Shown: positions 12,186 through 22,660 of the stretch, one piece after another
Position numbering within the stretch: position 1 is the stretch's first letter
Layout: each line of letters opens with the position of its first letter
Assembly (NCBI RefSeq): GCF_030272615.1
Contig: NC_081408.1
Coordinates: 59,912,114 to 59,976,113 of the forward strand
Length of the DNA: 64,000 nt
Source of the DNA: Cryptomeria japonica
Lineage: Eukaryota > Streptophyta > Pinopsida > Cupressales > Cupressaceae
Direction: 5' to 3'
Translations under genes and position numbers: made by a program
The notes under the pieces: generated by a model
What the model was told of the DNA's origin: nothing
Seen by the model: only the letters and a program-made list of their open reading frames with translations
The model's database searches: none

Positions 12186-14600
12186 AAGTACCTTTCACAT
12201 ACCATAAATGTTTGAAGTTCCCCTACAATGGAGTGGAAGTGAGTGTCCATGTTGATCCTAGCTATACTTGTAACACATTAAGGAAAGGGACTGATAATCT
12301 GGTGCCAAATAATAGAGCAACCTCAAAGATTCTTCTGAAAGAAATGAAACAAAAACATAAAATCACTAGAGATGGCATGAGAGGATATCAAATAGAACAT
12401 GTTCTTACACTAACGACACTTCCTCCATCACCTAAAGAAATAGGTAGACCATTAGAAACAATGAAACCACAAACTGCACAAGCAAATATCATCTACAATG
12501 GAGCATTCCTACAGTCCTCAACATCACTGGAGGATGAAATGGAAGAAGCAGTTGTTCTAGATTGGCTCTATAGATAAGATAATGAAAATTCAGAAGCCCA
12601 ATCTTATGAAGCTTCTTCTAAATTGTATGAAAGAGCTTATAACATACTCCTCTGCATAGGATACTCAGGAGTAGGTCCTCTTGGCAGGCGACAGCAAGGG
12701 ATCACTGAACCTATTCACCTGAAGACAAAGGCATCAAATGATAAACCTAGACCAGGGTATCAAGCAGAAAGACCAATGGTTCCAACAAGATAAGTTTGGA
12801 GGTCCCATCAAACTGTAGAGCAAGAGGATCAAGAGCAACACAATAGACTACAAACCCAGGGCGAATATGAGACATCCCAAGAAGAGATTGAAATTAAAAG
12901 AGAAGAAGAAGCTCACCAACAAGTTCACAATACACATGCAATGGCAACACCAGAAGAGGTTCCAATCAGTGAACAAGTATGGAGGGTCAAGGAGATGTTT
13001 GCACCATATGAGGTTCAAGTCCCATTCAGAGAAATGGTCCTAGAAGGAACTTCAAAAATCCCAAATGACTATAACTGGTATCCACATCCACCGTGAGAAC
13101 CATCTAATGAAGAATATGTTGAAGAATACTATGATTCTAACACAAAACAAGAATTAGTGGTTGTCAGAAGAGAAGAAACAACTCCTAAATCAGCTTCCCC
13201 AAGTACAAACAATGAGAGGACCAATAGTTGAAGTCCCAAAGGAAATGAGAGAATAGGTGGAGAGAGTCAGAGAGATGTTTGCATCTCTGAATATTCCTAT
13301 CACATATACTGGATTGATGCCAGATACTAACTCAGTAACAAATTCAAATGAGTATGAATGGGGATCTCGACCATTATCAAGAGCTTATACATAAGAGAAT
13401 CCCGAAGAGTTCACTGAGCCTATAGATGAAATAGAAGCAACAACACATAGAAGACTACAATGGGAATTAGAAGAGGTCAAGATACAAAGACAAGCAGCCT
13501 ATGAGCATAAATTGAGACAAGGACCAGCACAAGAAAATCGCTCACAGAATATATCTTCCCATGGATCTAGACAAGTTAGATATGGAAACATAGTTGAGGA
13601 GTTGGAAGCTAGCCATACATAACCTATCATGAGTCTCAAGGAACTTGAATGGACACATAGACAAAAACCCTCTAAGCAAGTATGTAAGCTACAAGACATT
13701 GGAGAACCAGATCCAAAAGGAACCTATAGCAATAATTGTGTTTACATTGATGTTATCCATACCTATACAAATCAGATTTTTGATGATGAATCAACTAATG
13801 AAGACTCAGATGCTTCCTCCTATGACTCTAAAATAAACTATGCCTATGTGTTGAATATTGAACCATTGTCTGACGATGTTGGTATGCCTCAACTCGTAGT
13901 CCAATCTCAGGTGGTAGATGTGTCTGGTGGTAGGTCGTTTGGGTTGGGTGTTCACAACACTGATGTGGATTTTGATAACCTTGTTACTACTCTTCCTAGG
14001 CTAAATGCTCTAAATCAACACAATCTTCTAGGCTTCAACTTAGCAGTTGAAAGCAATGATGGCATTACCATTAACTTCCTTAAACCTATCGGATCTCTAA
14101 TGCTTGTACATCCTGAATTGATTGACCTTACACTCCAAACCCAACCCATGAACCTACCAGTCTTTTCCGACGACCATACCCTAGCCTATTATTTGAATGC
14201 AATTGAACCAATGGGCTCTTTCATCAGTAACTATAGTGAGAACATGACTGAAATAGACATCAAGTATCTCAATCGCAAAAGTAAAAAGAAAAATAAAAGT
14301 TTTGATGGCGAAAACCAAATTGTGGCAGTGTCAGAACAAAGAAAAGTAAAAATAAAGGACGTACCTATGGGTGAAAACCTCTCTAAGGCACATGAGGGTG
14401 AGGTACTTGATATGTTGCCAAGTCACTTCCAAGAAAGGTCTTCAATATTGATTGAACCAACTCAACCAGTAAATATTGGAAGTCAAAAGACACCACATAT
14501 CATCCATTTAGCTCAATCACTATCAACAAAGGAGAAAAGGTTTCAGCAACCTCTTTTCAAAGAAGAAGATCAACTTTGCATGGACATACTCCAATATGCT
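12186..14600 (+). pseudogene. Element A protease-RT linker with G-patch
   Basis: About 2.4 kb of broken frame joins protease to RT. Near 12640-12710 it reads ILLCIGYSGVGPLGRRQQ, then GITEPI: a G-patch, the glycine-rich RNA-binding fold also found after protease in betaretroviruses. It aligns with a cleaner copy in element B (35560-35655). The rest is polar; the longest open part is 13629-14615 and includes a PTQPVNIG segment shared with B (PTQSINIG near 36787). Stops near 12575, 12790 and 13095 and a frameshift near 14600 show it is not functional. Confidence 0.7.
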
Positions 14601-15459
14601 AGGCCTAGATCCTAATCTCATCATGCATCATCTGTCTATTGCACCAGGAGTTAAACTGGTCAAGCAAAAACTATGTAAGATGCATCCTCATGTGGCACTG
14701 CTAGTCAAGGTTGAACTCGAAAAGTTGCTCAAAGTAGGAATCATCAGAGCTATAGACTATGTAGAATGGATATCAAACATAGTACCTATATCAAAGGCAA
14801 ACAAATTCATTACAGTTTGCACAAACTTCAGAGATCTCAACAAAACATATCTGAAAGACGATTTTCCATTGCCCAACATTGATATAATAGTGGACATGAC
14901 TGTTGGATATGAGATGTACTCATTAATGGATGGATTCTTTGGTTATAATTAGATCAAGATATCTCTTGAGGATAAAGAAAAGAAATCCTTCACATGTGCA
15001 TGGGGAACCTTATGTTGGAACGTCATGCCATTTGGACTAAAGAATGCAGGAGCAACTTACCAAAGAGCAGTAACCACTATCCTCCATGATATGATGCACA
15101 AAAACATGGAAGATTATGTTGATGTCACCCTAGTCAAGACCATGAAGAGATCCACACATATCCAAGAACTAGGCCTCATACTGGATAGAATGGAAAGATT
15201 CAAGATCCGGCTAAATACTATAAAGTGTGCACTCAGAGTGACATTAGGGAAATTGCTTGGTTACATTATTTCAAAGAAAGGAATTGAGGTTGATCCTGAG
15301 AAGGTCCAAGCCATAATGGAAATGCCTCTACCCAAGAACATCAGTAAAATGAGGATACTGCAAGGATGTCTACAATCAATTAGATGCTTTATATCTCAGC
15401 TAGTAGACAAAGCTCAACCTTTTACAAAAGCATTAAGGAAAGGAGTAACATACAACTAG
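14596..15459 (+). pseudogene. Element A reverse transcriptase pseudogene
   Basis: The translation follows the gypsy RT order: MHHLSIAPGVKLVKQKL, VKVELEKLLKVGIIRAIDY, FRDLNKTYLKDDFPLPNID, MPFGLKNAGATYQRAV, NMEDYVD, LLGYIISKKGIEVDP. The active-site YVDD reads YVDV, so the second catalytic Asp is lost. A TAG at 14950 falls where a Gln or Lys is expected (element B has Lys). The frame ends at 15459 in a TAG where B has Trp. RT copies the element RNA into DNA. Confidence 0.88.
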
Positions 15460-15905
15460 GATGAGGAATGTGAGTAGCATCTTCAACAAATCAAAGAATA
15501 TCTTTCCAATCCACCTATTCTAATGTCACCTATTCAAAGTAAACCATTAATTTTGTACATTTCAGCTATTGAGACATCACTGGGGGCACTCCTTGCTCAG
15601 CAGGATGAAAACAATAAGGAAAGAGCTATATACTACATCAGTTGAACATTCATATTATATGAGAAAAATTATTCAATAATTGAGAAAGCTTCCTTAGTAG
15701 TGGTATTTGCATCACAAAAGCTAAGACACTACATATTAGCTCACTCCATCAAGTTAGTAGCTAAGATTGATCCACTAAAAAAAAATTCTTAATAAAGCTA
15801 CCCTCACCAGTAGACTAGCTAAATGGGTCATGGTGTTGACAGAATTTGATATTGAATATGTGGAAAGGAAATCTATAAAAGGGTAGGCCATAGTGGATCA
15901 ACTTG
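15460..15905 (+). pseudogene. Element A RNase H (first) pseudogene
   Basis: Translation after the TAG at 15459 gives NPPILMSPIQSKPLILYIS, then ETSLGALLAQQDENNKERA, IEKASLVVVFASQKLRHYI and LAKWVMVLTEFDIEYVERKS, the usual gypsy RNase H block that removes RNA from the hybrid. A TGA near 15643 and a frameshift at an A-run (15775-15790) break it. It ends with a TAG at about 15883, a codon that is also a stop in element B. Confidence 0.75.
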
Positions 15906-15959
15906 CAGATGCTCCTCTAGAAGATGATCAGCCCTTGAACATTGAATTTCCAAACGAAT

Positions 15960-16470
15960 CAATTTTGCATCTCACTTAGAGATCTTGGAAGATGTTTTTT
16001 GATGGATCTTTCACCCATCAGGGGTCAGGAGCTGGAATTATTTTCATTACTCCTCATAAATACTCCATACCAAAGGCGTACAAGTTACTCTTTCCTTGTA
16101 CAAATAACATTGTTGAATATGAAGCCTTGGTAAATGGGATTAAGTTGGCACTTGAATGGAATGTCACAGAAATGCACATATATGGTGACTCTCAGTTGGT
16201 GATCAATCAAATCAATGACCTTTATCAAACTAGAGATGAAAAGTTGATGCCTTATAAATAATGGTGGACAACTTCAAGAAATACTTTGTGTTCATCTCAT
16301 TTGAGAAAATTCCAAGGTCAACAAATAAAGCAGCAGATGCTATGGCAACATTGGCATGCATTCCACAGCTACAAGAGCTAGAGTTCTGCTATGAATTTAT
16401 GGTGGAAGAGATTTTCTACCCTACATATGACTCCCCTAACTCTTGGATAGTTTGCGCCATTATTGGATAA
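15960..16470 (+). pseudogene. Element A second (archaeal-type) RNase H pseudogene
   Basis: The stretch 15992-16261 reads MFFDGSFTHQGSGAGIIF, NNIVEYEALVNGIKLAL and YGDSQLVINQI, and after a frameshift at 16258, NKAADAMATLA. The four acidic active-site residues (Asp of FDGS, Glu of EYEAL, Asp of GDSQL, Asp of AADAM) are all visible. A second RNase H between RNase H and integrase defines the Tat lineage of Ty3/gypsy. Confidence 0.85.
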
Positions 16471-16479
16471 GATTCATCC

Positions 16480-17726
16480 CAATACAACCATATATATTCC
16501 TATCTCCAAGACCAAGCTATCCTAGAAAGTTTCACTCGTAATGAAAAACGTAACCTAATCCGTAATGCCTCTCGTTATGTCATCATTTCTAATGATCTGT
16601 ATAGGCGAGGGTTAGATGATGCCCTTCTTAGGTGTTTAGAATCAGATGAGTCTCAACAAGCATTGACTGAATTCCATGATGGTATTTGTGGATCTCATTC
16701 GAATGGCTTAACATTAACACGTAAATTACTAAGGGTTGGCTACTACTGGCCTGATATGAAAAAGGATGCTTTGAAATATGCTAAGACATGTCAAAAATGT
16801 CAATTACATGGTAATATCATACATGCCTCGGCAAGGGAACTCATTCCCTTTCTAACTCATTGGTTGTTTCAACAATGGGCTTTTGATTTGGTTGGTCGAA
16901 TTTATCCAGCTTCTTCAAATGGACATGAATTTATCGTTACTGCTACTGAGTACTTCACAAAGTGGGTCGAAGTGGTTCTGCTCATCAAAGCAATTGGGAA
17001 ACAAGTATCCATGTTCATTTTGAATCATATAATCTATCAATATGGGATTCCCTCTTCAATCATCACTGATAATGGGGGCAGTTGAAAAATAAGGACATAA
17101 CTGAGCTATGTGACAAATTCAAGATAAAGAACACTGGTCCTTTGTATATTACCCTCAAGGTAATGGGCAGGATGAAGCATCCAATAAAACGTTGTTGAGA
17201 ATCTTGCATCGTACATGAACAAATCTGGAAAGGATTGGCATCTGCAGACCAATCCTACATTATGGGCTTATTGAACAAGCATCAGAACTCCTACTGGTGC
17301 TACTCCTTTTTCTTTAGTATATAGGGTTGACGCAATCATTCCTATAGAAATGGAAATCCCATCTCTGATAGTATCCTTGTAGAATCTAATCATCGATGAA
17401 GACCAAAGAGTATCCAAGTTGCAAGAACTCGAGTTGCTTGATGAACGTTGGTAAGTAGCATTCAATCACTTAAGATCTTATCAACAAATAATGTCTAGAG
17501 GATAAAAAAAAAGGTTTGACATAGAGAATTTTAGGTTGGTGATCTTGTGCTAAGATAAAATCCAAAGAATCAGCAAGATCAGGAACAAAAAGGGAAGTTT
17601 GAACCCAAATGGTTGGGTCCCTACATTGTTACAACCAACTTTGGCTTAGGTGCCTATTGACTCTCTACATTAAAAGGAGAATAGCTCTGAGAGCCCATCG
17701 ACATCATCCATCTAAAGAAATTCTAA
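16480..17726 (+). pseudogene. Element A integrase pseudogene
   Basis: The zinc-binding part reads FHDGICGSHSNG ... CQKCQLHGN (HHCC) at 16663-16815. The catalytic core has WAFDLVGRIYP (first Asp) and SSIITDNGG (second Asp), then a TGA at 17084. Beyond it, GQDEASNKTLL near 17168-17200 supplies the catalytic Glu. The C-terminal tail ends at a TAA (17724-17726) after HLKKF. Several stops and frameshifts lie in the last 600 bases. Integrase inserts the DNA copy into the chromosome. Confidence 0.83.
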
Positions 17727-17827
17727 ACCTAAAGCATTTTTAAGCTACGGCTACTCTATACAAATAAAAGTCTTGAAAAAATCAATAAAAATAAAAATAA
17801 AAAAGTCTTGAAAAAATTGTTATTGTA

Positions 17828-17850
17828 GTGAAAACCTAGCAAATAGGCAC
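17828..17850 (+). other. Post-pol hairpin, element A copy 1
   Basis: GTG-AAAA-CCTA-GCAAA-TAGG-CAC folds as an outer GTG/CAC stem, an AAAA bulge and an inner CCTA/TAGG stem. Related hairpins at 17885, 40151, 45850 and 45969 keep the shape while stem bases change together. Confidence 0.6.
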
Positions 17851-17884
17851 TCAGTGACCAAAAAAAAAAAATCTTTGCCAAGAA

Positions 17885-17909
17885 GGTGAAAACTTGGTCA
17901 ACAGGCACC
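17885..17909 (+). other. Post-pol hairpin, element A copy 2
   Basis: GGTG-AAAA-CTTG-GTCAA-CAGG-CACC, with outer GGTG/CACC and inner CTTG/CAGG (one G-T wobble). It lies 35 bases after copy 1 and about 160 bases after the pol stop. Confidence 0.6.
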
Positions 17910-18888
17910 TCTTGTACTCACAAGCGCTCCATCTATCAACATAACTTTGGCATTCCCTGGTTTCATTCCCTTCTTTCTCGCTTTTCTTTTGCTTGTGCAT
18001 AATGTTTAGTCACTTTTGTGACCCCCCCTTGGTTCTCCTTAGAACCCTCATGGCTTGCAATTGATCAAGATTATAGTCCTAGGGAACTTCAATATTAAAT
18101 CCCTTCTAAGAAGCTCAACCAAGCCATCCTTGTGTCAATCAAGTCGAGATCGTTCACTCTAAGTCAGTCATTCATCTCCTACCTTATATAGAATTTTCAT
18201 CACTAGCACCCTATCAAACATGCAAAACAAGAACAACTGAAAACAACTCAAACCGCTTGAGCTATGCTGACATTTTCTTTGTATGTTGTCTTTTATATTG
18301 GCTTTCACTCAGTATTCCCTCTAAGTAACTCAAGGAAGTCTATCTTGACTAAGAGGTACAAGGATTGGGGGCATAATACCTTTTTTTATTTTCTGCTTGT
18401 GGATGTGATTCCGATGATCTAAAAAATGTCCTATAAACTGGGTGTCTATGATAAGAGCCTTCACATTAAGGTGAAATGGCCTCACATGCCTTGCCTCCAT
18501 TTATATACATGCTTCAGTGAGGTTGGAACTAGTTCCTTGTCTATTTTAAGTGTCTATTTGCATGTAAGAAGCATTCAGGTCATCTGGGCCTCCTTTTACC
18601 TTGGTGCTTATGTTTGACTGCTATATCAAAGAGGACAAGACATTCAAGTCATCCTATCTCTTTGTGCCTTGATGCTTATGTCTATTTCCTACATTTAACA
18701 CTCAATGATGTTAAAAAAGTGAATCAATATCCAATGAATAGGTCCTAGTTGCATCTTTTGCATTCATGTTAAGTTTTGTGCATTGCATGGTGAATCTGGT
18801 ATACTAATGATGATTTTGGTCTTCTTCACCTGGAGCTTGAATTTAAATCAACCTTCTCTTCACGGCCAAGTGGTCAAAACCCTAATTT
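17910..18888 (+). other. Element A 3' noncoding region, no gene seen
   Basis: Non-coding part of the element between pol and the antisense PMD ORF. I see a C-run near 18023 and no domain on either strand. The open frame at 18426-18617 is not supported by anything else. Confidence 0.6.
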
Positions 18889-20394
18889 TCAACTTGCTTC
18901 GATTGGCATGAAAACTGCACCCTTGGTTAATTTGACCATCCTGATTCCATTTTTGGGATCGAAATCAAGTCTCTCTAATGTCGCAATGTGATCATGCTGA
19001 CTCGCTATGGTGGCTCTACATATCTCCATCTCCTTTATGCTAGTTGTCTCTGGCTCTATGGGTATATCCTGCAATGAATCCTGATTGGCTGAATCTAGCT
19101 CATAATCTTCATCCTCATCATCTCCGTCCTCGTCATTCCCCTCATCCTCATCACCACCCTCATCCTCCTCATCCTCATCTCTATCCTCATCCTCTCCAGT
19201 GAGTGGGAAGTCCTCCTGTCTCCTCGGTACTGGAATATCATGATCTGTCAATGGCACTGGCCGTCATCATGCAAACCATCGTTCCTACTCCTCTATCATC
19301 CTGACATCCACCACATCTGATCTCCAATCCCACTATCTCTGCTATAGCTGTGTAAAGTCAGCATATGCTATGTGTGGTTGAATCATCCTCCCCCATTGAC
19401 TCGTCTCTCTGTGAGATCGGGCAAAGTGTGCAGTCCCTCTAGGTACATCCTGCCTCTCTCCAAACTATCGTTTGACTCTCTCTGGGAGATACATCTCAAT
19501 CACTCTCTGACGATTCACTAGTCGCCCAATCAGGTATCTCTCCTGTCTGCAATACAGTAGCTCATCACTATCATCTGACCATCCAGGGAAATCAAGATAT
19601 GGCCTCCATGTGAACTCTCTCAATCTGTCTAGCTCATGTCGCCAATACAATATGTATCCAAAAGGACCCTATCTCAGTGCTCCCCCATAGCAGTACACAT
19701 ATGGTCAGTGTGGTAATACTTGTCTCTCTGCAATCGGTTGACATATGGCTATGTGCTCAAATGCCCATACCTGTAACAGTGTGACTCCACAGCTCAACGT
19801 CTGCACTCCCTGGTATGCTATTTGATGCAACTGAAAATATAGCATAGCAAGCACACATGATCCCCATGCGTACACAGTCCCCTCTATTGCCATCCACTCT
19901 AGCACTCTTCCCCATCCAATAGGGAATCCATGTCCTCATCTGTCCCCTACTAATAGGCATGCTATAACCACGACTATCACCACATATCGCTGATCGTACT
20001 CTACTGCCATGGTCTCCCAGCCAATCTCCCTCTCTACGATATCCAAATCATCTGTGTCGCACTCAAATAATCTGCACAAAGCATCTCTCCCTATCATTGG
20101 GTCATACTCTATCATCTCCCCATGAATCAGAATGCGAAGGATACGCCATACGTCCTCTAGTGTCACCGTCGCCGCTCCAGTCGCCAGATGGAAAGAGGAA
20201 GTCTCCGAATGCCATCGCTCTGCCAATGCGGTAAGTAGTCCTATGTTTGCCCTAATCTCAGGCATGAATGTGATATAGTATAATCCAAGTCCTGCTAATG
20301 TATCTCTGTCCGTGCTCTCGAGTCTATGTCGTAACATGAAGCAGTCAGGTCGGTTCTCCCGAGTAATCAATGGATACTGTCGACTCTGCATCAC
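18889..20394 (-). pseudogene. Antisense plant mobile domain (PMD) protein, element A
   Basis: On the strand opposite to gag-pol. The first piece (20394-19936) reads LAGLGLYYITFMPEI, LLTALAERWHSETSSFHL and TVTLEDVWRIL: the plant mobile domain signature (leucine-rich helix, ERWxxxTxxFHL, TLEDV). Next pieces are 19905-19705 (LYFQLHQIAYQG, CGVTLLQVWAFEH), 19650-19465 (YLIGRLVNRQRVIEMYLPE) and 19257-18889, which is strongly acidic (Asp/Glu-rich from about residue 20 to 60) and ends near MEICRATIASQHDHIATLER, a short helix. One or more frameshifts separate the pieces. A homologue occupies the same antisense place in element C. PMD is found in plant MAIN-type nuclear proteins and in some transposons; its role here is unknown. 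Confidence 0.8.
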
Positions 20395-21204
20395 AATTGG
20401 GGCACACTTTGTCAGTTTTATGGTTTTCTCCTACGGGTTGCATTTCCTTGTTTCATCCACAAATCAGGGTTTTCTTTATCTCTTTTAACCTATCCTTCTG
20501 TTATCCCCCTTTTCGGGATCATTCGCATGCTATTTTTGACCAAATTAGGGTTCCCAGTGCACAACTACGCCTGTGTACCCTGTTCTGCGCCTGTGTAGCA
20601 TCAACTTGCACCTGTGTACCCTACACAAGCATAGGACATCCTACACAAGTGTAGGATGCACCCACATAGGCGCAAAAGTCATTTTGTTTATTCCCTGTGG
20701 GCCCCGCAATGTCCCGCAACTGAGTAAAATTCATGAAATTGACAATATGGGTTTTTGAGATACATATCGCTACTCCTGCATCGTCCAGTCATCTATAGGT
20801 GTGTACATGTTCCCCGAGGTGATCTGCCATTGGAATGTTCACCATCTCTATGCAAGCGTCCTTTTCTAAAGCAAAAGAATCCTCCACTTTGGCTAGTGCA
20901 AATGAGCTATTTTCCTTCTCCTTGTCTCATTTATAGATCTTTGTCAGTGCCTAGATGGACGTACATCCTCTCCATCTTATGCTGGTCACGGTCTTTTGCA
21001 CCTTCAACTGCTTGTCATTTGTGTATCCGATCCTCGATTTTCAGTCTGTTTGCTCCTATCATTTCCTATCATTCTTATCGATCAATTGGCCTCTTTTCTG
21101 GATGTTTCTGACCAATTCCTCGAGGGGGCATGCATATGTCATTGTCAGTGTCTGGGGCATTTTCATTATTATTCTTTGAAACAACACTTAAAATCGCATT
21201 GTCT
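20395..21204 (+). other. Element A region before the polypurine tract, with short repeat cluster
   Basis: Upstream of the antisense PMD ORF. At 20560-20690 a unit of about 22 bases (TGCGCCTGTGTACCCT-like) occurs three times and then appears inverted (CTACACAAG, CACATAGGCGC). No coding domain is seen. The open frames at 20370-21232 lack family features. Confidence 0.5.
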
Positions 21205-21219
21205 CAAAGAGGGGCAAAA
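21205..21219 (+). promoter_or_regulatory. Polypurine tract, element A
   Basis: CAAAGAGGGGCAAAA directly precedes the LTR start TGTAGAC and would prime plus-strand DNA synthesis. The tract of element B (42101-42115) is identical; that of C differs by one base. Confidence 0.85.
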
Positions 21220-22660
21220 TGTAGACGTCTAAAAATGGTCAATGCTTGCGGAGTCATATTTTAACATTTGCGCATTGCTCCTATGTTGCACACTTGGTCT
21301 TTATCATTTGTGAGCATCGATTCCTTCTTCTGCATTCTTCATTTGTCTCACTTTCGAATTTGGTCTTGTCATTAACAATCTTTAGTCATGATTTTGGTCG
21401 ATCTTATCCTGTCGCATCAATGTGCGTGCTCATTTGGCATATTTTGACATCGTCAATTCAATTTCATTTTGGACATCATCAATCCTAATTGATGATGGAA
21501 TTAGGGTTTTGTCCTCTTACCAATCTTGTCATCTTGCAATCGATTTGTCATCGATCATTGTCATTTTCAATCTTGTCATTTTGTGATCGATTTGTCATCG
21601 ATTGTTGTCATTTTCAATCTTGTCATTTTGCTATCGATTTGATATCGATCGTCGTCCTTCTCAATCATGTCAATTTGGATCAATTAGTCATTGTTCCTCG
21701 TCAATTGGCACATTTATCAATCAAATTGTTTGTCAGCATTGGTCTTTTGTTAATCAAAATCATAATCGAATCGGTATCAATTATCTTTTGTCAAGACCTA
21801 ATTGTCATCCTTGCATTTCTAATTCATCTTCTAAGGTTTTATGATTTATTCATTTAATCTTGTTTGTCATTTTCCCTCTAGGTTAAATAATTTATTTATT
21901 TATCCTAAGTCTTCTTGTCACAATTAAATATTTATTTAATTGGCTAACTAATTCCTCCTCTCTTTGTGAATTAATTAATGAATGAAAAATTATTAATTAA
22001 TTTACCTAATTTTCCAATTTACTAATTTCTCCTAATTCCTAATTTTCTAATTTTCATCAATTTTCTAATTTCCTAATTTCTAATTCATCTAATTTTCTAT
22101 TTTCTCTAATATTTCTCCTAATTTCATGGGAATGACATAGCAAATTTGTCATAATTTGTCAATCAATGAATTTTGACATAGCAATTTGTCATAATTTGTC
22201 ATAATTATTAATCAATCAATTTCGCATTGAAAGTGTCAATTTGTCATAATTTGTCATATTTGTCATTCTTGATTTGAAATTTCCTTTCAAATCTCTTCAT
22301 GCTAATCTTGTCATCTCTCCAATTTGTCTATAAATTGGATGAATTTCTTCAATCAAAAGATCCCCGAATCAATCACGCTTATAGTATTCTTGCGCTACCG
22401 TCTTGTCAATCTTGCTTTCACATTATGCTTATGCACTTGAAGGTGAGATCCACAAAACAAAGCTATTTGAAGGAGAAAGAAGGACAATGGAGAATCATGG
22501 AGGAGACATCTGCATTTGTGATGGTTTGTGTTTGAATTGAATGTTTCATTTCCATATCTCTATTGAATGTTTGTAGGTTTTGTTATCATTACAATCTGGT
22601 TTTGTGATTGAGCTAGTTTAATTTCAATTTGCTTTGATGATTTCCAGATTCCTATCTACA
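21220..22660 (+). mobile_element. 3' LTR of element A
   Basis: 1441 bp, starting TGTAGACGTC and ending CTATCTACA. A 47 bp unit containing ATCGATTTGTCATCGAT is present three times (starting 21539, 21586, 21633); the related solo LTR at 31989 has one. TTGTCATAATT words are repeated from 22140 to 22290. A TATA box (TATAAATTG) lies at 22329-22337. The end abuts LINE sequence. Confidence 0.88.
22329..22337 (+). promoter_or_regulatory. TATA box in the A-family LTR
   Basis: CTATAAATTGGATGAATTTC is conserved, apart from one base upstream, in the solo LTR (32969), as expected for the LTR core promoter. Confidence 0.55.

Larger units (their letters stand above)
9885..22660 (+). mobile_element. Element A: 5'-truncated Tat-like Ty3/gypsy retrotransposon
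   Basis: In order: gag, protease, a linker with a G-patch, reverse transcriptase, RNase H, a second archaeal-type RNase H, integrase, two small hairpins, an antisense PMD ORF, a polypurine tract (21205-21219) and a 3' LTR (21220-22660). The additional RNase H between RNase H and integrase is the known mark of the plant Tat lineage. The 5' LTR, primer site and leader are absent. All coding regions contain stops or frameshifts. The right LTR end lies inside LINE ORF2, and the next bases, AGTAT, would be its target duplication, but the left copy cannot be found. Confidence 0.88.

Noticed and set aside
20370-21857. Series of plus-strand open frames before and inside the A LTR
   Set aside because: No domain, AT-rich or Ile/Phe/Leu-rich translation; the region is explained by the antisense PMD gene, the pre-PPT region and the LTR.
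9885-22660. Element A as a complete element
   Set aside because: I searched the left flank for a second TGTAGAC...TACA LTR, a primer site and an AGTAT duplication and found none.
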